From positions 1 through 64,000 of the forward strand of contig NZ_FRAB01000001.1 in assembly GCF_900142195.1 (NCBI RefSeq): a stretch of 64,000 nt of DNA, written 5' to 3'. This document shows, piece by piece, positions 34,877 to 44,728 of the stretch (position 1 is its first letter; every line of letters starts with the position of its first letter). The notes under the pieces are model-generated. The model searched no databases, was not told the origin of the DNA, and saw only the letters and a list, made by a program, of their open reading frames with translations. The DNA is from Paraburkholderia terricola. Lineage in GTDB: Bacteria > Pseudomonadota > Gammaproteobacteria > Burkholderiales > Burkholderiaceae. The translations under genes and the position numbers were made by a program.

Positions 34877-35325
34877 ATTTTCTTCAGCCATCCCATGACC
34901 AGATGTTCGATGAGCACGAGACTCTCCCTATAAGTGGTTTCCGCGCCGCCATGCGGATCGGCGACGTCGGAATCGGCCTCCCACTTGCCGAGCGGATAAA
35001 CCTTGCCGCGCGAGGCCGGATCGAGCGCCTCGACCGCGCTCACCTGCGCGCGCTCGCTGACCAGCACCAGATCGGCGGCGCGCACGAGCTGCCGGTCGAG
35101 ACGTCTCGAGTAGTGGATCCCGGAGGCGACGCCCCGCTCCGCGAGCAGGCGCTGCATCACCGGGTCCATGCCGTGGCCGTTCACGGCACGGATGCCCGCC
35201 GAATGAAACGCGATCGGCGCTGATGACGTGCGCGACGTCAATCGCTGCCGGGCCTTGAACAGCATTTCGGCGGCAGGCGAACGGCACACGTTGGCGTGGC
35301 AGACGATCAGAACGTTGGCGAACAT
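34870..35325 (-). CDS. bceD: Low-molecular-weight protein-tyrosine phosphatase (BceD, Wzb type)
   Basis: The 151-residue enzyme dephosphorylates the BceF kinase. It has the P-loop C-X5-R-S (Cys9 to Ser16 in CHANVCRS) and the general-acid Asp in VADPHGG. The ATG at 35325 follows AAGGGAGTCC. Its end overlaps the bceE start region. A phosphatase-kinase pair next to an export channel is the standard Wzy-dependent layout. Confidence 0.92.
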   Translation of the reverse strand: MFANVLIVCHANVCRSPAAEMLFKARQRLTSRTSSAPIAFHSAGIRAVNGHGMDPVMQRLLAERGVASGIHYSRRLDRQLVRAADLVLVSERAQVSAVEALDPASRGKVYPLGKWEADSDVADPHGGAETTYRESLVLIEHLVMGWLKKIC

Positions 35326-35378
35326 AGCGGACTCCCTTCGGGTGAGACGCTTCGTGACGGCGCGTTGGCGTGGACGGC

Positions 35379-36821
35379 CTAGCGGCCGGTCTCGGCCGTG
35401 GCGGCCTCGGCGACGAGCGGCAAGCCGTTCGCGCCGACCTTCGCCGGCGCGTTGCGCAGCGCATGCTGACGGCCGATCGCGTGATACTCGATACCGAGTT
35501 CCAGCAGCGCGTCCGGTTCGTACAGATTGCGGCCGTCGAAAATCAGCGGCGTCTTGAGGATCTGCTTGAGCGCGTCGAAATCCGGGCTCTTGAAGACCTT
35601 CCATTCGGTGAGGATCACCAGCGCGTCGGCGCCCTCGGCCGCCTCCATCTCCTCCGTCGTGAACGTGAGGCGCGCGTGCTGCTGCGGCACGTCCTTCAGG
35701 TCGAGCGCGAACACGCGCTTCGATTCGTCGATCGCGACCGGGTCGTAGGCCTTCACGCGCGCGCCGCGACGCAGCAGTTCGGCGATCAGCGGACGGCTCG
35801 GCGCTTCGCGCATGTCGTCGGTGTTCGGCTTGAACGCGAGACCCCAGATCGCGAACGTGCGATCCGACAGGTCCTCGCCCAGACGCGCGACGATCTTGTG
35901 CGCGAGCACTTTCTTCTGCGTGTCGTTGACGGCTTCCACCGCTTCGAGAATGCGCAGGTTCGCCTTGTGATCGGCGGCCGTGCGGATCAGCGCCTGCACG
36001 TCCTTCGGGAAGCACGAGCCGCCGTAGCCGCAGCCGGCGTACAGGAAGTCGTAGCCGATGCGCGGATCGGAGCCGATGCCGCGGCGCACGGCCTCGATGT
36101 CGGCGCCGACGCGGTCGGCCAGATTGGCGAGTTCGTTCATGTACGAAATGCGCGTGGCGAGCATCGCGTTGGCCGCGTACTTGGTGAATTCGGCGGAGCG
36201 CACGTCCATGTACAGCGTGCGTTCGCGATTGCGGTTGAACGGCGCGTAGAGGCGCTTCATCAGTTCGCGTGCTTTTTCGCCGGGCACGTCCTCGTCGCAG
36301 CCGAGCACGATGCGATCGGGCCGCGTGAAGTCCTCCACCGCCGCGCCTTCCTTCAGGAACTCGGGATTGGAGACCACCGAGAACATGTGGCTCGCATTGC
36401 GCGCGGCCAGTTCTTCCGCGATCGCTTCGCGCACGCGCGAGGCGGTGCCCACCGGCACCGTCGATTTGTCGACGATCACCTTGAAGCCGGTCATGTGGCG
36501 GCCGATGTTGCGCGCGGCGGCCAGCACGTATTGCAGGTCGGCCGAACCGTCCTCGTCCGACGGCGTGCCCACCGCGATGAACTGAATGTCGCCGTGCGCG
36601 ACCGCGGCTTCGACGTTGGTCGAGAACTTCAGACGCCCGGCCTTGCGATTACGTGCGATGACCTCCTGCAGACCCGGTTCATGGATCGGCACGCCGCCGT
36701 TGTTGAGCACGTCGATCTTGCGCTGATCGACGTCGAGACAGAACACGTCGTGGCCGATGTCGGCCAGACAGGCGCCCGTCACGAGGCCTACGTAGCCGCT
36801 ACCGATGATCGTCAGGTTCAT
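35379..36821 (-). CDS. bceC: UDP-glucose 6-dehydrogenase (BceC)
   Basis: The 480-residue enzyme oxidises UDP-glucose to UDP-glucuronate with two NAD+. It has the Rossmann motif [52 protein letters not shown] (catalytic Cys in the GGSCFPKD part), and the C-terminal [14 protein letters not shown] segment. It continues about 30 residues past the usual end with a polar tail. Glucuronate is a known part of cepacian. The gene is 147 bp downstream of bceB. Confidence 0.93.
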   Translation of the reverse strand: MNLTIIGSGYVGLVTGACLADIGHDVFCLDVDQRKIDVLNNGGVPIHEPGLQEVIARNRKAGRLKFSTNVEAAVAHGDIQFIAVGTPSDEDGSADLQYVLAAARNIGRHMTGFKVIVDKSTVPVGTASRVREAIAEELAARNASHMFSVVSNPEFLKEGAAVEDFTRPDRIVLGCDEDVPGEKARELMKRLYAPFNRNRERTLYMDVRSAEFTKYAANAMLATRISYMNELANLADRVGADIEAVRRGIGSDPRIGYDFLYAGCGYGGSCFPKDVQALIRTAADHKANLRILEAVEAVNDTQKKVLAHKIVARLGEDLSDRTFAIWGLAFKPNTDDMREAPSRPLIAELLRRGARVKAYDPVAIDESKRVFALDLKDVPQQHARLTFTTEEMEAAEGADALVILTEWKVFKSPDFDALKQILKTPLIFDGRNLYEPDALLELGIEYHAIGRQHALRNAPAKVGANGLPLVAEAATAETGR

Positions 36822-36968
36822 GTGTTACCTCGGAGGTTGGGTTGGTTCACAAATAAAGTTCGGGGCCACCGCAAGAAAACGCCGGGCCGGCAAGAAAACG
36901 CCGGGCCGCCCCAGGTTTTCTCGCACCCCCTCGGGGGGCTGGCGCGCAGCGACAGTTGGGGGCCGACA

Positions 36969-38366
36969 TCAGTACGCATTGCTGCCCACGAAGCCCTTCC
37001 ACAGCGTCAGCACGACGATCTTGATGTCGAGCCAGAAGGTCCAGTGCTGCATGTAGTACAGATCGAGCTTGACGCGGCCCATCATCTTTTCGATGCGGTC
37101 GGTTTCGCCGCGATAGCCGTTGATCTGCGCCCACCCGGTGATGCCCGGCTTGATCCGGTAGCGGTGCATGTAGCCCTTCACCAGATCCTTGTAGATGTCG
37201 TCGTGTTCGAGCGCATGCGGACGCGGGCCGACCACCGACATCTCGCCGCGCAGCACGTTGATGAATTGCGGCAGCTCGTCGAGGCTCGTGCGCCGCAGGA
37301 ACGCGCCGACCGCGGTGATGCGCGGGTCGCGGCGCGTGGCCTGGGTGATCTTGCCGGCCTCTTCCTGATGGATGCGCATCGAGCGGAACTTGTAGATCTC
37401 GAACTGATGGCCGTCGATGCCTTTTCTCTTCTGGCGGAAAAACACCGGGCCCGGCGAACTGAGCTTCACCATCACCGCGATCACGATCATCAGCGGCGAC
37501 AGCGCGGTCAACGCGGCGAGCGCGAACAGGCGATCGAAAATGCGCTTGGGCAGCACGCGCAGATCGGTGATCGGCGAGGCGGCCAGGTTGATCGCCGGCA
37601 CGCCGAGCAGATCGACCATCGGCTGGTTGAACAGCGTGAGGCTGCGCACGTCGGGAATGAAGCGGATATTCACGAAGTCGTTGCGCAGGTCCATCACGAA
37701 GCGGTGAATCGCCTTCTCCTTCGAGATCGGCAGCGCGAGCCACAACTCGCGAATCGCGCGCCGGCGCACCAGTTCGAGCATGCGCTGATAGTCGCGCTCG
37801 ACCGGCACGCCGTCGATCGCGTCGCCCGCGTCGGGGTCTTCGTAATGGTTGATCGTGCCGTCCTCGTCGAACACCACCACGGGGCTAAAGCCCGCATCGG
37901 GGCGGCTGCGCATCTGCTCGATCAGAAACCGCCCATACGGCGCGCCGCCGACGATCGCCACCGCGCGCTGATTGAAGCCCTCGCGGCGCAGACCGCGCAG
38001 GATCGAATACACGATCACCTTGGTGACGATCAGCAGCACGATGGTGGCCAGCGCCCAGTACGCGAGCCACAGCCGCGACAAGCTGTCCGAGCGGTGCAGG
38101 CTGAAGCTGATCAGAATGCCGGTGACCTCCACCAGCACCCAGCCGCCGGCGACGCGGCACAGCAGGTCGTACAGCGGCTTGCCGCGCCATGACTGATAGA
38201 TGCCGAGCGCGGGGAAAAACACCACCACCAGCAGGCAATCGAACGCGAGCGACACGCTTTGCATATCGTCCAGCCACACGAACTTCCCGCTGTGCGCGGC
38301 CGCCGCGAGGGCGGCGCCCAGCGCGACCATGGCGATGTCGATGATTCTCGATAGAACGCTCAGCAT
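36969..38366 (-). CDS. bceB: Undecaprenyl-phosphate glucose phosphotransferase (BceB, WcaJ type)
   Basis: The 465-residue membrane enzyme attaches the first sugar phosphate to undecaprenyl phosphate. It has four or five N-terminal helices, a cytoplasmic CoA-binding-like domain ([16 protein letters not shown]), another membrane segment, and the C-terminal bacterial sugar transferase domain ([60 protein letters not shown]). It is the first gene of the minus-strand block and faces the long AT-rich region upstream of bceA. Confidence 0.92.
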   Translation of the reverse strand: MLSVLSRIIDIAMVALGAALAAAAHSGKFVWLDDMQSVSLAFDCLLVVVFFPALGIYQSWRGKPLYDLLCRVAGGWVLVEVTGILISFSLHRSDSLSRLWLAYWALATIVLLIVTKVIVYSILRGLRREGFNQRAVAIVGGAPYGRFLIEQMRSRPDAGFSPVVVFDEDGTINHYEDPDAGDAIDGVPVERDYQRMLELVRRRAIRELWLALPISKEKAIHRFVMDLRNDFVNIRFIPDVRSLTLFNQPMVDLLGVPAINLAASPITDLRVLPKRIFDRLFALAALTALSPLMIVIAVMVKLSSPGPVFFRQKRKGIDGHQFEIYKFRSMRIHQEEAGKITQATRRDPRITAVGAFLRRTSLDELPQFINVLRGEMSVVGPRPHALEHDDIYKDLVKGYMHRYRIKPGITGWAQINGYRGETDRIEKMMGRVKLDLYYMQHWTFWLDIKIVVLTLWKGFVGSNAY

Positions 38367-39015
38367 GCGTGGCCCCTCAGTTCGTCAGTCAAGTGCCATC
38401 CGTTGTGGTTGATTAATTCCGTCATGCACTTCGGTCCGCCGCGCGACGCACAACGCCGGTATCCGCGTCCGGCCAGATAAATGCGCGACGCGAAATGAAT
38501 TGAACCGGTGCTAATTGCTCCGCCGTTTTCCTTTCCAGAGAATGACTGGAACGGCCGGCTGGAAAATGCGTGTCGGAATGAGTGAATACCCTTGTACAGG
38601 TATAGATAAAGCGGTATTAAAATTCGCGCCGCAAGCCTGCAAAAAATCTCAAATTGTATCGGTCAAAGTTTCGGTATTTTTTCCGACTTTTGTTCGGCAA
38701 TTGTTACCGGATTTAGCGTTGGAACGGCGTATTGCGCGCCTTTCCGTCGGCCTATGCGGTGGCTGCCGAGCGTTTCCTACGAAGCTTACAGCGGCGCCTT
38801 TCGTGGTTATTCTGCCGCATTGTCGGGCGTAAAAAAATGGCCCATGATTTTTTTCGGGTAATTTTTATTTTTTAAAAGTTAAGCCGACATTTTTTCTTCA
38901 CGAAACAGACGATTTTTATTAGCGGATTTATATAGTTTCTATTTAACGCGCTTTTATTGATTCCAGAGTTCATGATAAAACTCGACGCATTCACCCCAGC
39001 CTCGAGGAGTCCATC
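38367..39015. promoter_or_regulatory. AT-rich divergent control region between bceB and bceA
   Basis: These 649 bp separate the two main divergent transcripts of the polysaccharide locus, and no credible gene is seen. From about 38480 the DNA becomes AT-rich, strongest at 38830-38970 (for example TTTTTATTTTTTAAAAGTTAA). A small inverted repeat CCGA-N7-TCGG lies near 38683. I searched by eye for a sigma-54 box and found none. The low GC content against a 64% background suggests a nucleoid-protein-controlled promoter region. GAGGAG precedes the bceA start. Confidence 0.55.
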
Positions 39016-40563
39016 ATGACAGCTCCGGTCACGGCCATCCCCGCCGACACCCGGTCCACGCAAGCTACGCCCCTGAACGTCAAGCTCAAGGTTCATCCCG
39101 TGATTCTGGCGGGCGGCTCCGGCACGCGCTTGTGGCCGATGTCGCGCGAACAGCATCCGAAGCAGTTGATCGGCCTGCTCGGCGAGGATTCATTGCTGCA
39201 ATCCACCACGCGCCGCCTCGACGGACTTGAGGCCGGCTATCCCGTCACCGGACAACTCGTCGTGGTGGCCAACGAAGAGCAGCGCTTCACCACCGCCGAG
39301 CAATTGCGCACGAGCGGCAAGCCGGCCCGGCTGATTCTCGAACCCGTCGGGCGCGACACGGCGCCGGCGCTCACGGTGGCCGCGCTGTCGGTCGCCGCGC
39401 AGGACGAGGACGGCATCATGGTCGTGATGCCCGCCGATCACGCGGTCACCGACCTCGACGGCTTTCATGCGGCGGTGGCCGTCGGCGTGAAGCACGCGGC
39501 AGCCGGTCATATCGTGACGATGGGCATCGTGCCGACCCGCGCGGAAACCGGCTATGGCTACATTCGCATCGGCGCGGCGCTTGCCGGTGCAGCCGACGAA
39601 GCTCAGGAAGAAAGCACCGGCAAGATCGAGGTGCATCAGCTCGATCGCTTCGTCGAGAAGCCGCATCTGGAACTCGCGCAGCGCTACATCGAATCGCAGG
39701 AATACTGGTGGAACAGCGGCATTTTCATCATGCGCGCGTCGACGTGGCTGAAGGCGATCCGCCACTTCCAGCCGGCGATTTTCGAAGCATGCGAAGCGGC
39801 CTTCGCGGGCGGCAAGGCGGACGGCGACTTCTTCCGTCTGCAACGCGATGCGTTCAGCGCATCGCCGTCGAATTCGATCGACTACGCGGTGATGGAGCAG
39901 CTCGGCAACGATCAGACCGCCGCCTCGGGCGTGGTCGTGCCGTTGCAGGCGGGCTGGTCGGACGTGGGTTCGTGGGACGCGATCTGGGACATCTCCGACA
40001 AGGACGCGAGTCAGAACGTAGGCCGCGGGCGCGTGATGTTCGAAGGCGCGAACTCCACGTTCGCGCATTCCGAGGGACGGCTGATTGCCTGCGTGGGTAC
40101 GCAGGATCTGGTGGTGGTCGAAACGGCCGACGCGATTCTGGTCGCCGATAAATCGCGCGTGCAGGACGTCAAGAAAATCGTCGGCCGGATTCGCGAGGAC
40201 GGCGGGCTCGAAGCGGCCAACCATCGCAAGGTGCATCGCCCGTGGGGCAACTACGATTCCGTCGACACGGGCGAGCGTTTCCAGGTCAAGCGCATCGTCG
40301 TGAAACCGGGTGCGCGGCTTTCGCTGCAAATGCATCATCACCGCGCCGAACATTGGATCGTCGTGCGCGGCACGGCGCTCGTCACGCGCGGCGAAGAGCG
40401 CTTCATCGTCTCCGAAAACGAATCGGCTTATATTCCGCTGGGCGTCACGCATCGTCTCGAGAACCCCGGCAAGATGCCGCTCGAAATGATCGAGGTGCAG
40501 TCCGGTTCGTATCTCGGCGAAGACGATATCGTGCGCTTTGACGACACTTATGGACGTCAATGA
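39016..40563 (+). CDS. bceA: Mannose-1-phosphate guanylyltransferase / mannose-6-phosphate isomerase (BceA)
   Basis: The 515-residue bifunctional enzyme makes GDP-mannose. The N-terminal nucleotidyltransferase has PVILAGGSGTRLWPMSREQHPKQL (about 28-51), FVEKP and EYWWNSGIF. The C-terminal type II phosphomannose isomerase cupin has RPWGNYDSVDTGERFQVK and metal ligands in QMHHHRAEHW. A 27-residue N-terminal extension precedes the fold. GDP-mannose is used directly and by BceN. It is transcribed away from bceB across the AT-rich region. Confidence 0.93.
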   Translation: MTAPVTAIPADTRSTQATPLNVKLKVHPVILAGGSGTRLWPMSREQHPKQLIGLLGEDSLLQSTTRRLDGLEAGYPVTGQLVVVANEEQRFTTAEQLRTSGKPARLILEPVGRDTAPALTVAALSVAAQDEDGIMVVMPADHAVTDLDGFHAAVAVGVKHAAAGHIVTMGIVPTRAETGYGYIRIGAALAGAADEAQEESTGKIEVHQLDRFVEKPHLELAQRYIESQEYWWNSGIFIMRASTWLKAIRHFQPAIFEACEAAFAGGKADGDFFRLQRDAFSASPSNSIDYAVMEQLGNDQTAASGVVVPLQAGWSDVGSWDAIWDISDKDASQNVGRGRVMFEGANSTFAHSEGRLIACVGTQDLVVVETADAILVADKSRVQDVKKIVGRIREDGGLEAANHRKVHRPWGNYDSVDTGERFQVKRIVVKPGARLSLQMHHHRAEHWIVVRGTALVTRGEERFIVSENESAYIPLGVTHRLENPGKMPLEMIEVQSGSYLGEDDIVRFDDTYGRQ

Positions 40564-40667
40564 GGGACGCCGGTCAGGGACGTCGATGAATCAATGCCAG
40601 TGACGAGTCACAACGGATGAAGCGGGAACCTGCGGCGGTTGCTCCTACCGGCCGCGGGGTGCTGCGC

Positions 40668-41927
40668 TCATCCCGCGTGGGAGATGAGTTCTGGGTACGA
40701 CGAAAAACGATCTGACGCACTGTTCTCGCTGCTTGCGTTCGTGCTGGCCGGTTCGCCGGGATAGCGACGCAAGGGTCCGCGGAACGCATTGAGCGGACCG
40801 TGCAAAGGCGCGCCGTGATTCACCGCGACAGGCTCCGGCACATGACGCATGGGCGGCAAGGGACGCGCGGGCGCCGGCACCGTTGAACTCACCGCAGGCG
40901 CGGGCACCACATTCACCGTCGATGCCGGCTCCGGTGCCGCTTGGGTCGCTTGTGTCTGGGCCGCCGCGAGCGTGCCGCATTCACGGTCGATCCACTGACG
41001 CGCCCATTCGAACGCGTACTGCTCCGCTTCTTCGGCATGCGCGAAGCGTGGGCCCACGAGACCGGAGCGCTCGATGCGCTTGCCGTCCTTCATGATTTCC
41101 GCCCATGCGCGATACATCTCATTGGGCACCCGCTCGGCCGCGATGTAGATCTGATAGCCGCGCCGGTCGGCGATCTCGGTGCCGCGTGGCGCGAGACTCA
41201 TCGACAGCGGCGTGCGTTGATCCGCCTGTTCATGCGCGTGGCGTGCCGACACAACGGCCGAATTCAAACCGTTCATGGCCGCGCCCACCGCGCCCGCTTC
41301 GTCCATGCGCGGCAGACCGGCTCGCCACACGGGCCGTGCCGCCGCTGCCGACGCGCCGTTGGACGCCGCCTGCATGCGCGACGGCGCGGCCGGCGGCACC
41401 ACGGCTGGCGCGGTATCGAGCCCCGCCAGTTGGCGCGTGATGTCCGCGATCGGATCGGCCGAACGCCAGTTACCCGCATGATGCGACGTGCCATTGGACG
41501 AGCCCGGCGCTTGCCACGACTCGGGACTCTTCCAGGACACGCCACGCATGTTTTCGTCACGCGTGCTGGGGGTTTCCGTGACCGGTGCCGCGGGTTTGGC
41601 CGCGACGGGCGGCGCCGGTTGGGGGACGTACGCGAAGGTGCGCCCGGTTTGGGATAACAGCCGAACCATCTCGAGCAGCGTGCCGTTCAATTGCCATTCT
41701 TCAAAACGGCGCCGGCAGGTAGGACCCGACGGATAGCGGCCTGGCAGTTTCGACCAGGGCTCACCGGTTGTCAAAATCCACAGGACGGCATTCGCCACGA
41801 TGCGTGGTTCGGCGCGGGGCCGGCCGCGTCGGTTTAGACGGACGGCCGGCTCATCGGAGACGAGCGCTGCCAGCAGCGCCCATTCGTCATTGCTTAGCTC
41901 ATCAAAAAACATTTGGATTTTCTCCAC
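40668..41927 (-). CDS. Exapted IS5/IS4-type transposase N-terminal domain fused to a novel region
   Basis: The 419-residue protein starts with a DUF4096-like transposase DNA-binding module (residues 8-95: LSNDEWALLAALV, RRGRPRAEPRIVANAVLWILTTGEPWSKLP, CRRRFEEWQLNGTL). No DDE catalytic domain follows. A Pro/Ala-rich linker (about 100-250) comes next, then a compact segment (about 255-315, GYQIYIAAERVPNEMYRAWAEIMKDGKRIERSG ending WIDRE), then another Pro-rich tail. The frame is long and open and the linker is low-complexity. It is most easily read as a domesticated DNA-binding protein, perhaps a regulator. No terminal repeats were seen. It is convergent with bceA, so regulation of the polysaccharide cluster is only a possibility. 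Confidence 0.75.
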   Translation of the reverse strand: MEKIQMFFDELSNDEWALLAALVSDEPAVRLNRRGRPRAEPRIVANAVLWILTTGEPWSKLPGRYPSGPTCRRRFEEWQLNGTLLEMVRLLSQTGRTFAYVPQPAPPVAAKPAAPVTETPSTRDENMRGVSWKSPESWQAPGSSNGTSHHAGNWRSADPIADITRQLAGLDTAPAVVPPAAPSRMQAASNGASAAAARPVWRAGLPRMDEAGAVGAAMNGLNSAVVSARHAHEQADQRTPLSMSLAPRGTEIADRRGYQIYIAAERVPNEMYRAWAEIMKDGKRIERSGLVGPRFAHAEEAEQYAFEWARQWIDRECGTLAAAQTQATQAAPEPASTVNVVPAPAVSSTVPAPARPLPPMRHVPEPVAVNHGAPLHGPLNAFRGPLRRYPGEPASTNASSENSASDRFSSYPELISHAG

Positions 41928-42489
41928 GCAGCCTGGCCAGGCCGCGGCTTTGGATCAGCCACGGATTCAACTTTCACGATCCATGTGCGACCCTCGGTTG
42001 CACAAATATGTCTTGGACGTTTTGCTGGCTGGTCAATACCGCCCTGTCTTAGTGCGGTTTGTCCCTATTGCGAAGCACAAAACGTGGTCTCACTCGTGCA
42101 TGGGAGAATTGTGCACGAAGCATACCATCCCCAGGGTTTGCGTGAATATGACTGAGACAAGTGTTACGGATGGAAACAAACTTGTCCTTTTTGCTGCGTC
42201 ATTCCACGCATTGCCGTAACAGAACTACTGTCCATTCCGGCGACGGAAAGGGTTGCTGCGCAGCACAACGTTACGACTATCTAAACGAGTTGCCTTGGTA
42301 AATCCGTTGCCCGGACGGCACGCGATTTCAATACATTTTGAGTGAATGTCGAAGAGGCGCGCAACACCTCGGGCGCATCTTTTCGACAGCGCTCGAACAG
42401 CCGCCTGTACGCCGCCGCGCGCGCGAGCAACGCCCACGCAAAGCGCCGGCTTCGCGTTCGACGACACCCGCGCGGGCCGGCGCAGGTTT
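41928..42489. other. Intergenic region upstream of the transposase-derived gene
   Basis: No convincing gene is seen. An inverted repeat GACAAGT-N17-ACTTGTC spans 42156-42186. It is followed by CTTTTT on the plus strand, so it may be a weak terminator-like hairpin or an operator. The part near 42340-42480 is GC-rich with frames open on both strands but no start context. The promoter of the minus-strand transposase-derived gene should lie in 41930-42150. Confidence 0.4.
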
Positions 42490-42786
42490 CTAGCGCACTG
42501 GCTTGGCGGCGCCCTCGCCCACCACGGTCGTCCATTCGCGCACGCGCCATTGCGCGACCAGACCCGCGCGAACATACGGATCGGCCTCGGCAAAGGCTCT
42601 CGCGGCAGCGGGCGAGTCGCCCTGGAAGAGCAGCAAGGCGGTGTCCGCGGGTTCGGTCAACGCACCGCCCAACAGCAGCTCGCCGCGTTCGACTGCCGCC
42701 CATGCGAGCTTCAGATGTTCGTCGCGATACGTGCCACGCCGTTCGAGATAGTCGGGCACGAGGTCATACATCAAGAGGTAGTGCAT
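42490..42786 (-). CDS. YciI family protein
   Basis: The 98-residue ferredoxin-like alpha/beta protein starts HYLLMYDLVPDYLERRGTYRDEHLKLAWAAVERGELLLGGAL. It matches the YCII fold, with the conserved His of the DEHL segment and an Asp in FAEADPYVRAGLV. Members may act as small lyases or dehydratases, and most are uncharacterised. I choose the ATG at 42786, preceded by GGGAGA, over an upstream in-frame start at 42861. Confidence 0.8.
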   Translation of the reverse strand: MHYLLMYDLVPDYLERRGTYRDEHLKLAWAAVERGELLLGGALTEPADTALLLFQGDSPAAARAFAEADPYVRAGLVAQWRVREWTTVVGEGAAKPVR

Positions 42787-43240
42787 GAGAGTCTCCCAAG
42801 GCTTGCTTGCAAGAATGGATCGGTGACGCACCGGGCACATGTCGAGTCTAATAGACGCCAATGATCACCAATGGATTTTCTTCCGATTTACTATTCACGT
42901 GCGCCCGCAGCAATCTGAAATGCATACTTACGCGTTTCATCATTCGGCGTGAATGCCGTTGATGTAATTCATGCGAATTCGCCGCGACAATTCCTCTGCG
43001 TCGCATGACATGATTCGGCGCTGTCGCGCTTGCTCAAATCATGGGACGCACGCGGCCTCCGCCATGGCAGGCGTAAGGGAATACCACGGCGCGCGCGTGT
43101 CAACCAGAACGCGCCGTCCGCCGTTGTGGCAGACAGTATTTGCCATAATGAACGTGCCGAGCGGCTCTGTTGCGGGCTGTTGCGTTTGTGCCCGCGCGCC
43201 TGAACAACCACAAAATGTCTCACCACCCATGGAGTGTCAC
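42787..43240. other. Intergenic region between yciI and psiF
   Basis: The region separates divergent genes. No further gene or strong promoter match is seen. The stretch TGGCAGACAGTATTTGCC near 43133 resembles a sigma-54 box, but the GG-to-GC spacing is two bases too long. GGAG lies 43231-43234, just before the psiF start. Confidence 0.4.
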
Positions 43241-43546
43241 ATGAAGATCCAATCCGCTATCGCTACGCTGGTGCTGGGCGCGGTGCTCGTTTCGCCGGTG
43301 TTCGCACAGAACAGCCAACAGACCAAAATGGCCGACTGTAACAAGCAGGCAGCCGACAAGAAAGGCGACGAACGCAAGGCCTTCATGAAGAGTTGCCTGT
43401 CCGCCAAGCCCGCGGCCGCGCCGATGACCCAGCAGGAAAAGATGAAAGTGTGCAACACGCAAGCCACCGGCAAGAAAGGCGACGACCGCAAGGCGTTCAT
43501 GAAGAGTTGCCTGTCGTCCGCGCCGGCCAACCAGGCCGTGCAATGA
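43241..43546 (+). CDS. PsiF repeat protein
   Basis: The 101-residue exported protein has a signal peptide (residues 1-22, cleavage after VFA) and two PsiF repeats of about 30 residues. Each has the pattern C-N-x-Q-A-x-x-KKGD-(D/E)-RKAFMKSCL, with two Cys per repeat. PsiF was named from phosphate-starvation induction in E. coli; the molecular role is unknown. No clear Pho box was found upstream. A strong terminator follows. Confidence 0.85.
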   Translation: MKIQSAIATLVLGAVLVSPVFAQNSQQTKMADCNKQAADKKGDERKAFMKSCLSAKPAAAPMTQQEKMKVCNTQATGKKGDDRKAFMKSCLSSAPANQAVQ

Positions 43547-43616
43547 GCGGTGCGCAATGAATGCGACGGAATGAATCCGGCGCGAACGTCCGGCATTGAG
43601 TCGCTCATCGATCGAT

Positions 43617-43653
43617 AAGGGCCGCGCCTTTCTCTGGCGCGGCCCTTTGCTTT
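43617..43653 (+). terminator. Rho-independent terminator after psiF
   Basis: AAGGGCCGCGCC (43617-43628) pairs with GGCGCGGCCCTT (43636-43647) around TTTCTCT, and the tail reads TTTGCTTT. It lies about 70 bp after the psiF stop. Confidence 0.85.
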
Positions 43654-43680
43654 GTGCGCCCTTCTTGCAACGCTCCGTGC

Positions 43681-43739
43681 GCATCAACGCACGCATCAAC
43701 GCACGCATCAACGCGCGCACCAACGCACGCACGAACGTG
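43681..43739. repeat. 12-nt tandem repeat array
   Basis: GCATCAACGCAC repeats at 43681, 43693 and 43705, with two diverged copies at 43717 and 43729. It lies between the psiF terminator and the next gene. An open frame runs through it but has no ribosome-binding site until the real start at 43845. Confidence 0.8.
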
Positions 43740-43844
43740 CCGTTTTTCTTCTATGATGGCTGCGGAGACGGCCCACCCTCAATACAACATCAGACGGGCC
43801 GCCATCTTGTCGTTGGTGCTGCAGGGCATCGATCGGAGGCAAGG

Positions 43845-44294
43845 ATGGTATCGAAGCATAAAAACCGCTGGTTAAGGCGGTGGCTGGTCGTCATCATCTT
43901 CTGGGCGGTGCCCGTGGCGATCGTTGCGGTGAACGAGATCAGGGAGGAAATGGCGTACAACGCCGTCGACCTCGATCGCGCGCTCACCACCTGGAATCTC
44001 ACCGACGCGCAACGCGCCGCAGGCGTAGCCGCGCGCTGCCACGGCAAGCCCGACGAAGCGCAAGCCGCCGGCTGCCCGGCCGAGGTGCTGGCCGCCAATG
44101 CGCCGCGTCAGCAGGACGCCCGCAATGAATACAGCGTGCGCCGCACTACCCTGATGGCTTATCTCTGGCATGCGTTCGTCGGCTACTGGGTCGTGCCGGC
44201 TATCGCACTGTTCCTGCTCGGCGTACTGATCGGCATGATTCGCCGAGCGCTGCGGCGGCCGCCGGCGGTGAAAAGCCCGGCGAATCACGGATGA
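43845..44294 (+). CDS. Hypothetical two-span membrane protein
   Basis: The 149-residue protein has a basic N-terminus, a helix at about 14-30 (VVIIFWAVPVAIVAVN), a soluble loop of about 75 residues with two Cys (ARCHGKPDEAQAAGCPAEV), and a second helix near 112-133 (VVPAIALFLLGVLIGMI). The tail is basic. GGAGG at 43835-43839 supports the ATG at 43845. I do not recognise a family. The loop is probably periplasmic by the positive-inside rule, so its two cysteines could form a disulfide. Confidence 0.7.
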   Translation: MVSKHKNRWLRRWLVVIIFWAVPVAIVAVNEIREEMAYNAVDLDRALTTWNLTDAQRAAGVAARCHGKPDEAQAAGCPAEVLAANAPRQQDARNEYSVRRTTLMAYLWHAFVGYWVVPAIALFLLGVLIGMIRRALRRPPAVKSPANHG

Positions 44295-44728
44295 CGGCGA
44301 CTGCGTCGATAGTCGCTGCGCGCTGGCGTCGTTGCATTCGCGCGGGCGCCGGATCAGTGTCACGAAACACCGATTCGCGGCGCAGAAGCAACACTTTCAA
44401 TTGAATTGCAACGGGAATCGCCGGCGCGAAAAATCGGTAAAAACGGGCATTCGGTTCGGTCAGGTCCTTTCGAGCGTGGAGCGGATCGAGTCTCGACGGC
44501 CGCCCCGGAAAGCCCATTCGAACTCGCTGCCGGAGCGCTTCGAACGGTGTTTTCGATGCAGGTCAAATTTACATCACAATGCCTTGCGATTAGCCGCAAA
44601 GCCCCGCCACACAAGGCTCTCCGCCTGCCGGCGAGGCGTCTTTCCAGGTCCGCATGTGATATAACTCAAAGGGCAACCCCGGCAACATCCAACGAGGTTG
44701 CGCCCCGGAACCATGACGGAGAAAAACG
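44295..44728. other. Intergenic region upstream of the SYLF lipoprotein
   Basis: No gene with a credible start was found in these 434 bp. A possible -10 box TATAAC lies near 44662-44667, about 60 bp before the lipoprotein start. The remainder shows no clear motif. Confidence 0.4.

Noticed and set aside
38872-39156. 94-codon minus-strand frame upstream of bceA
   Set aside because: It lies in the AT-rich control region, overlaps the bceA start antisense, and has no ribosome-binding site or recognisable domain.
40668-41927. Intact insertion sequence
   Set aside because: Only the N-terminal transposase module is present; no DDE domain, terminal inverted repeats or target duplication were seen.
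43133-43149. Sigma-54-like TGGCAGACAGTATTTGC upstream of psiF
   Set aside because: GG to GC spacing is two bases too long for sigma-54, which does not tolerate such spacing.
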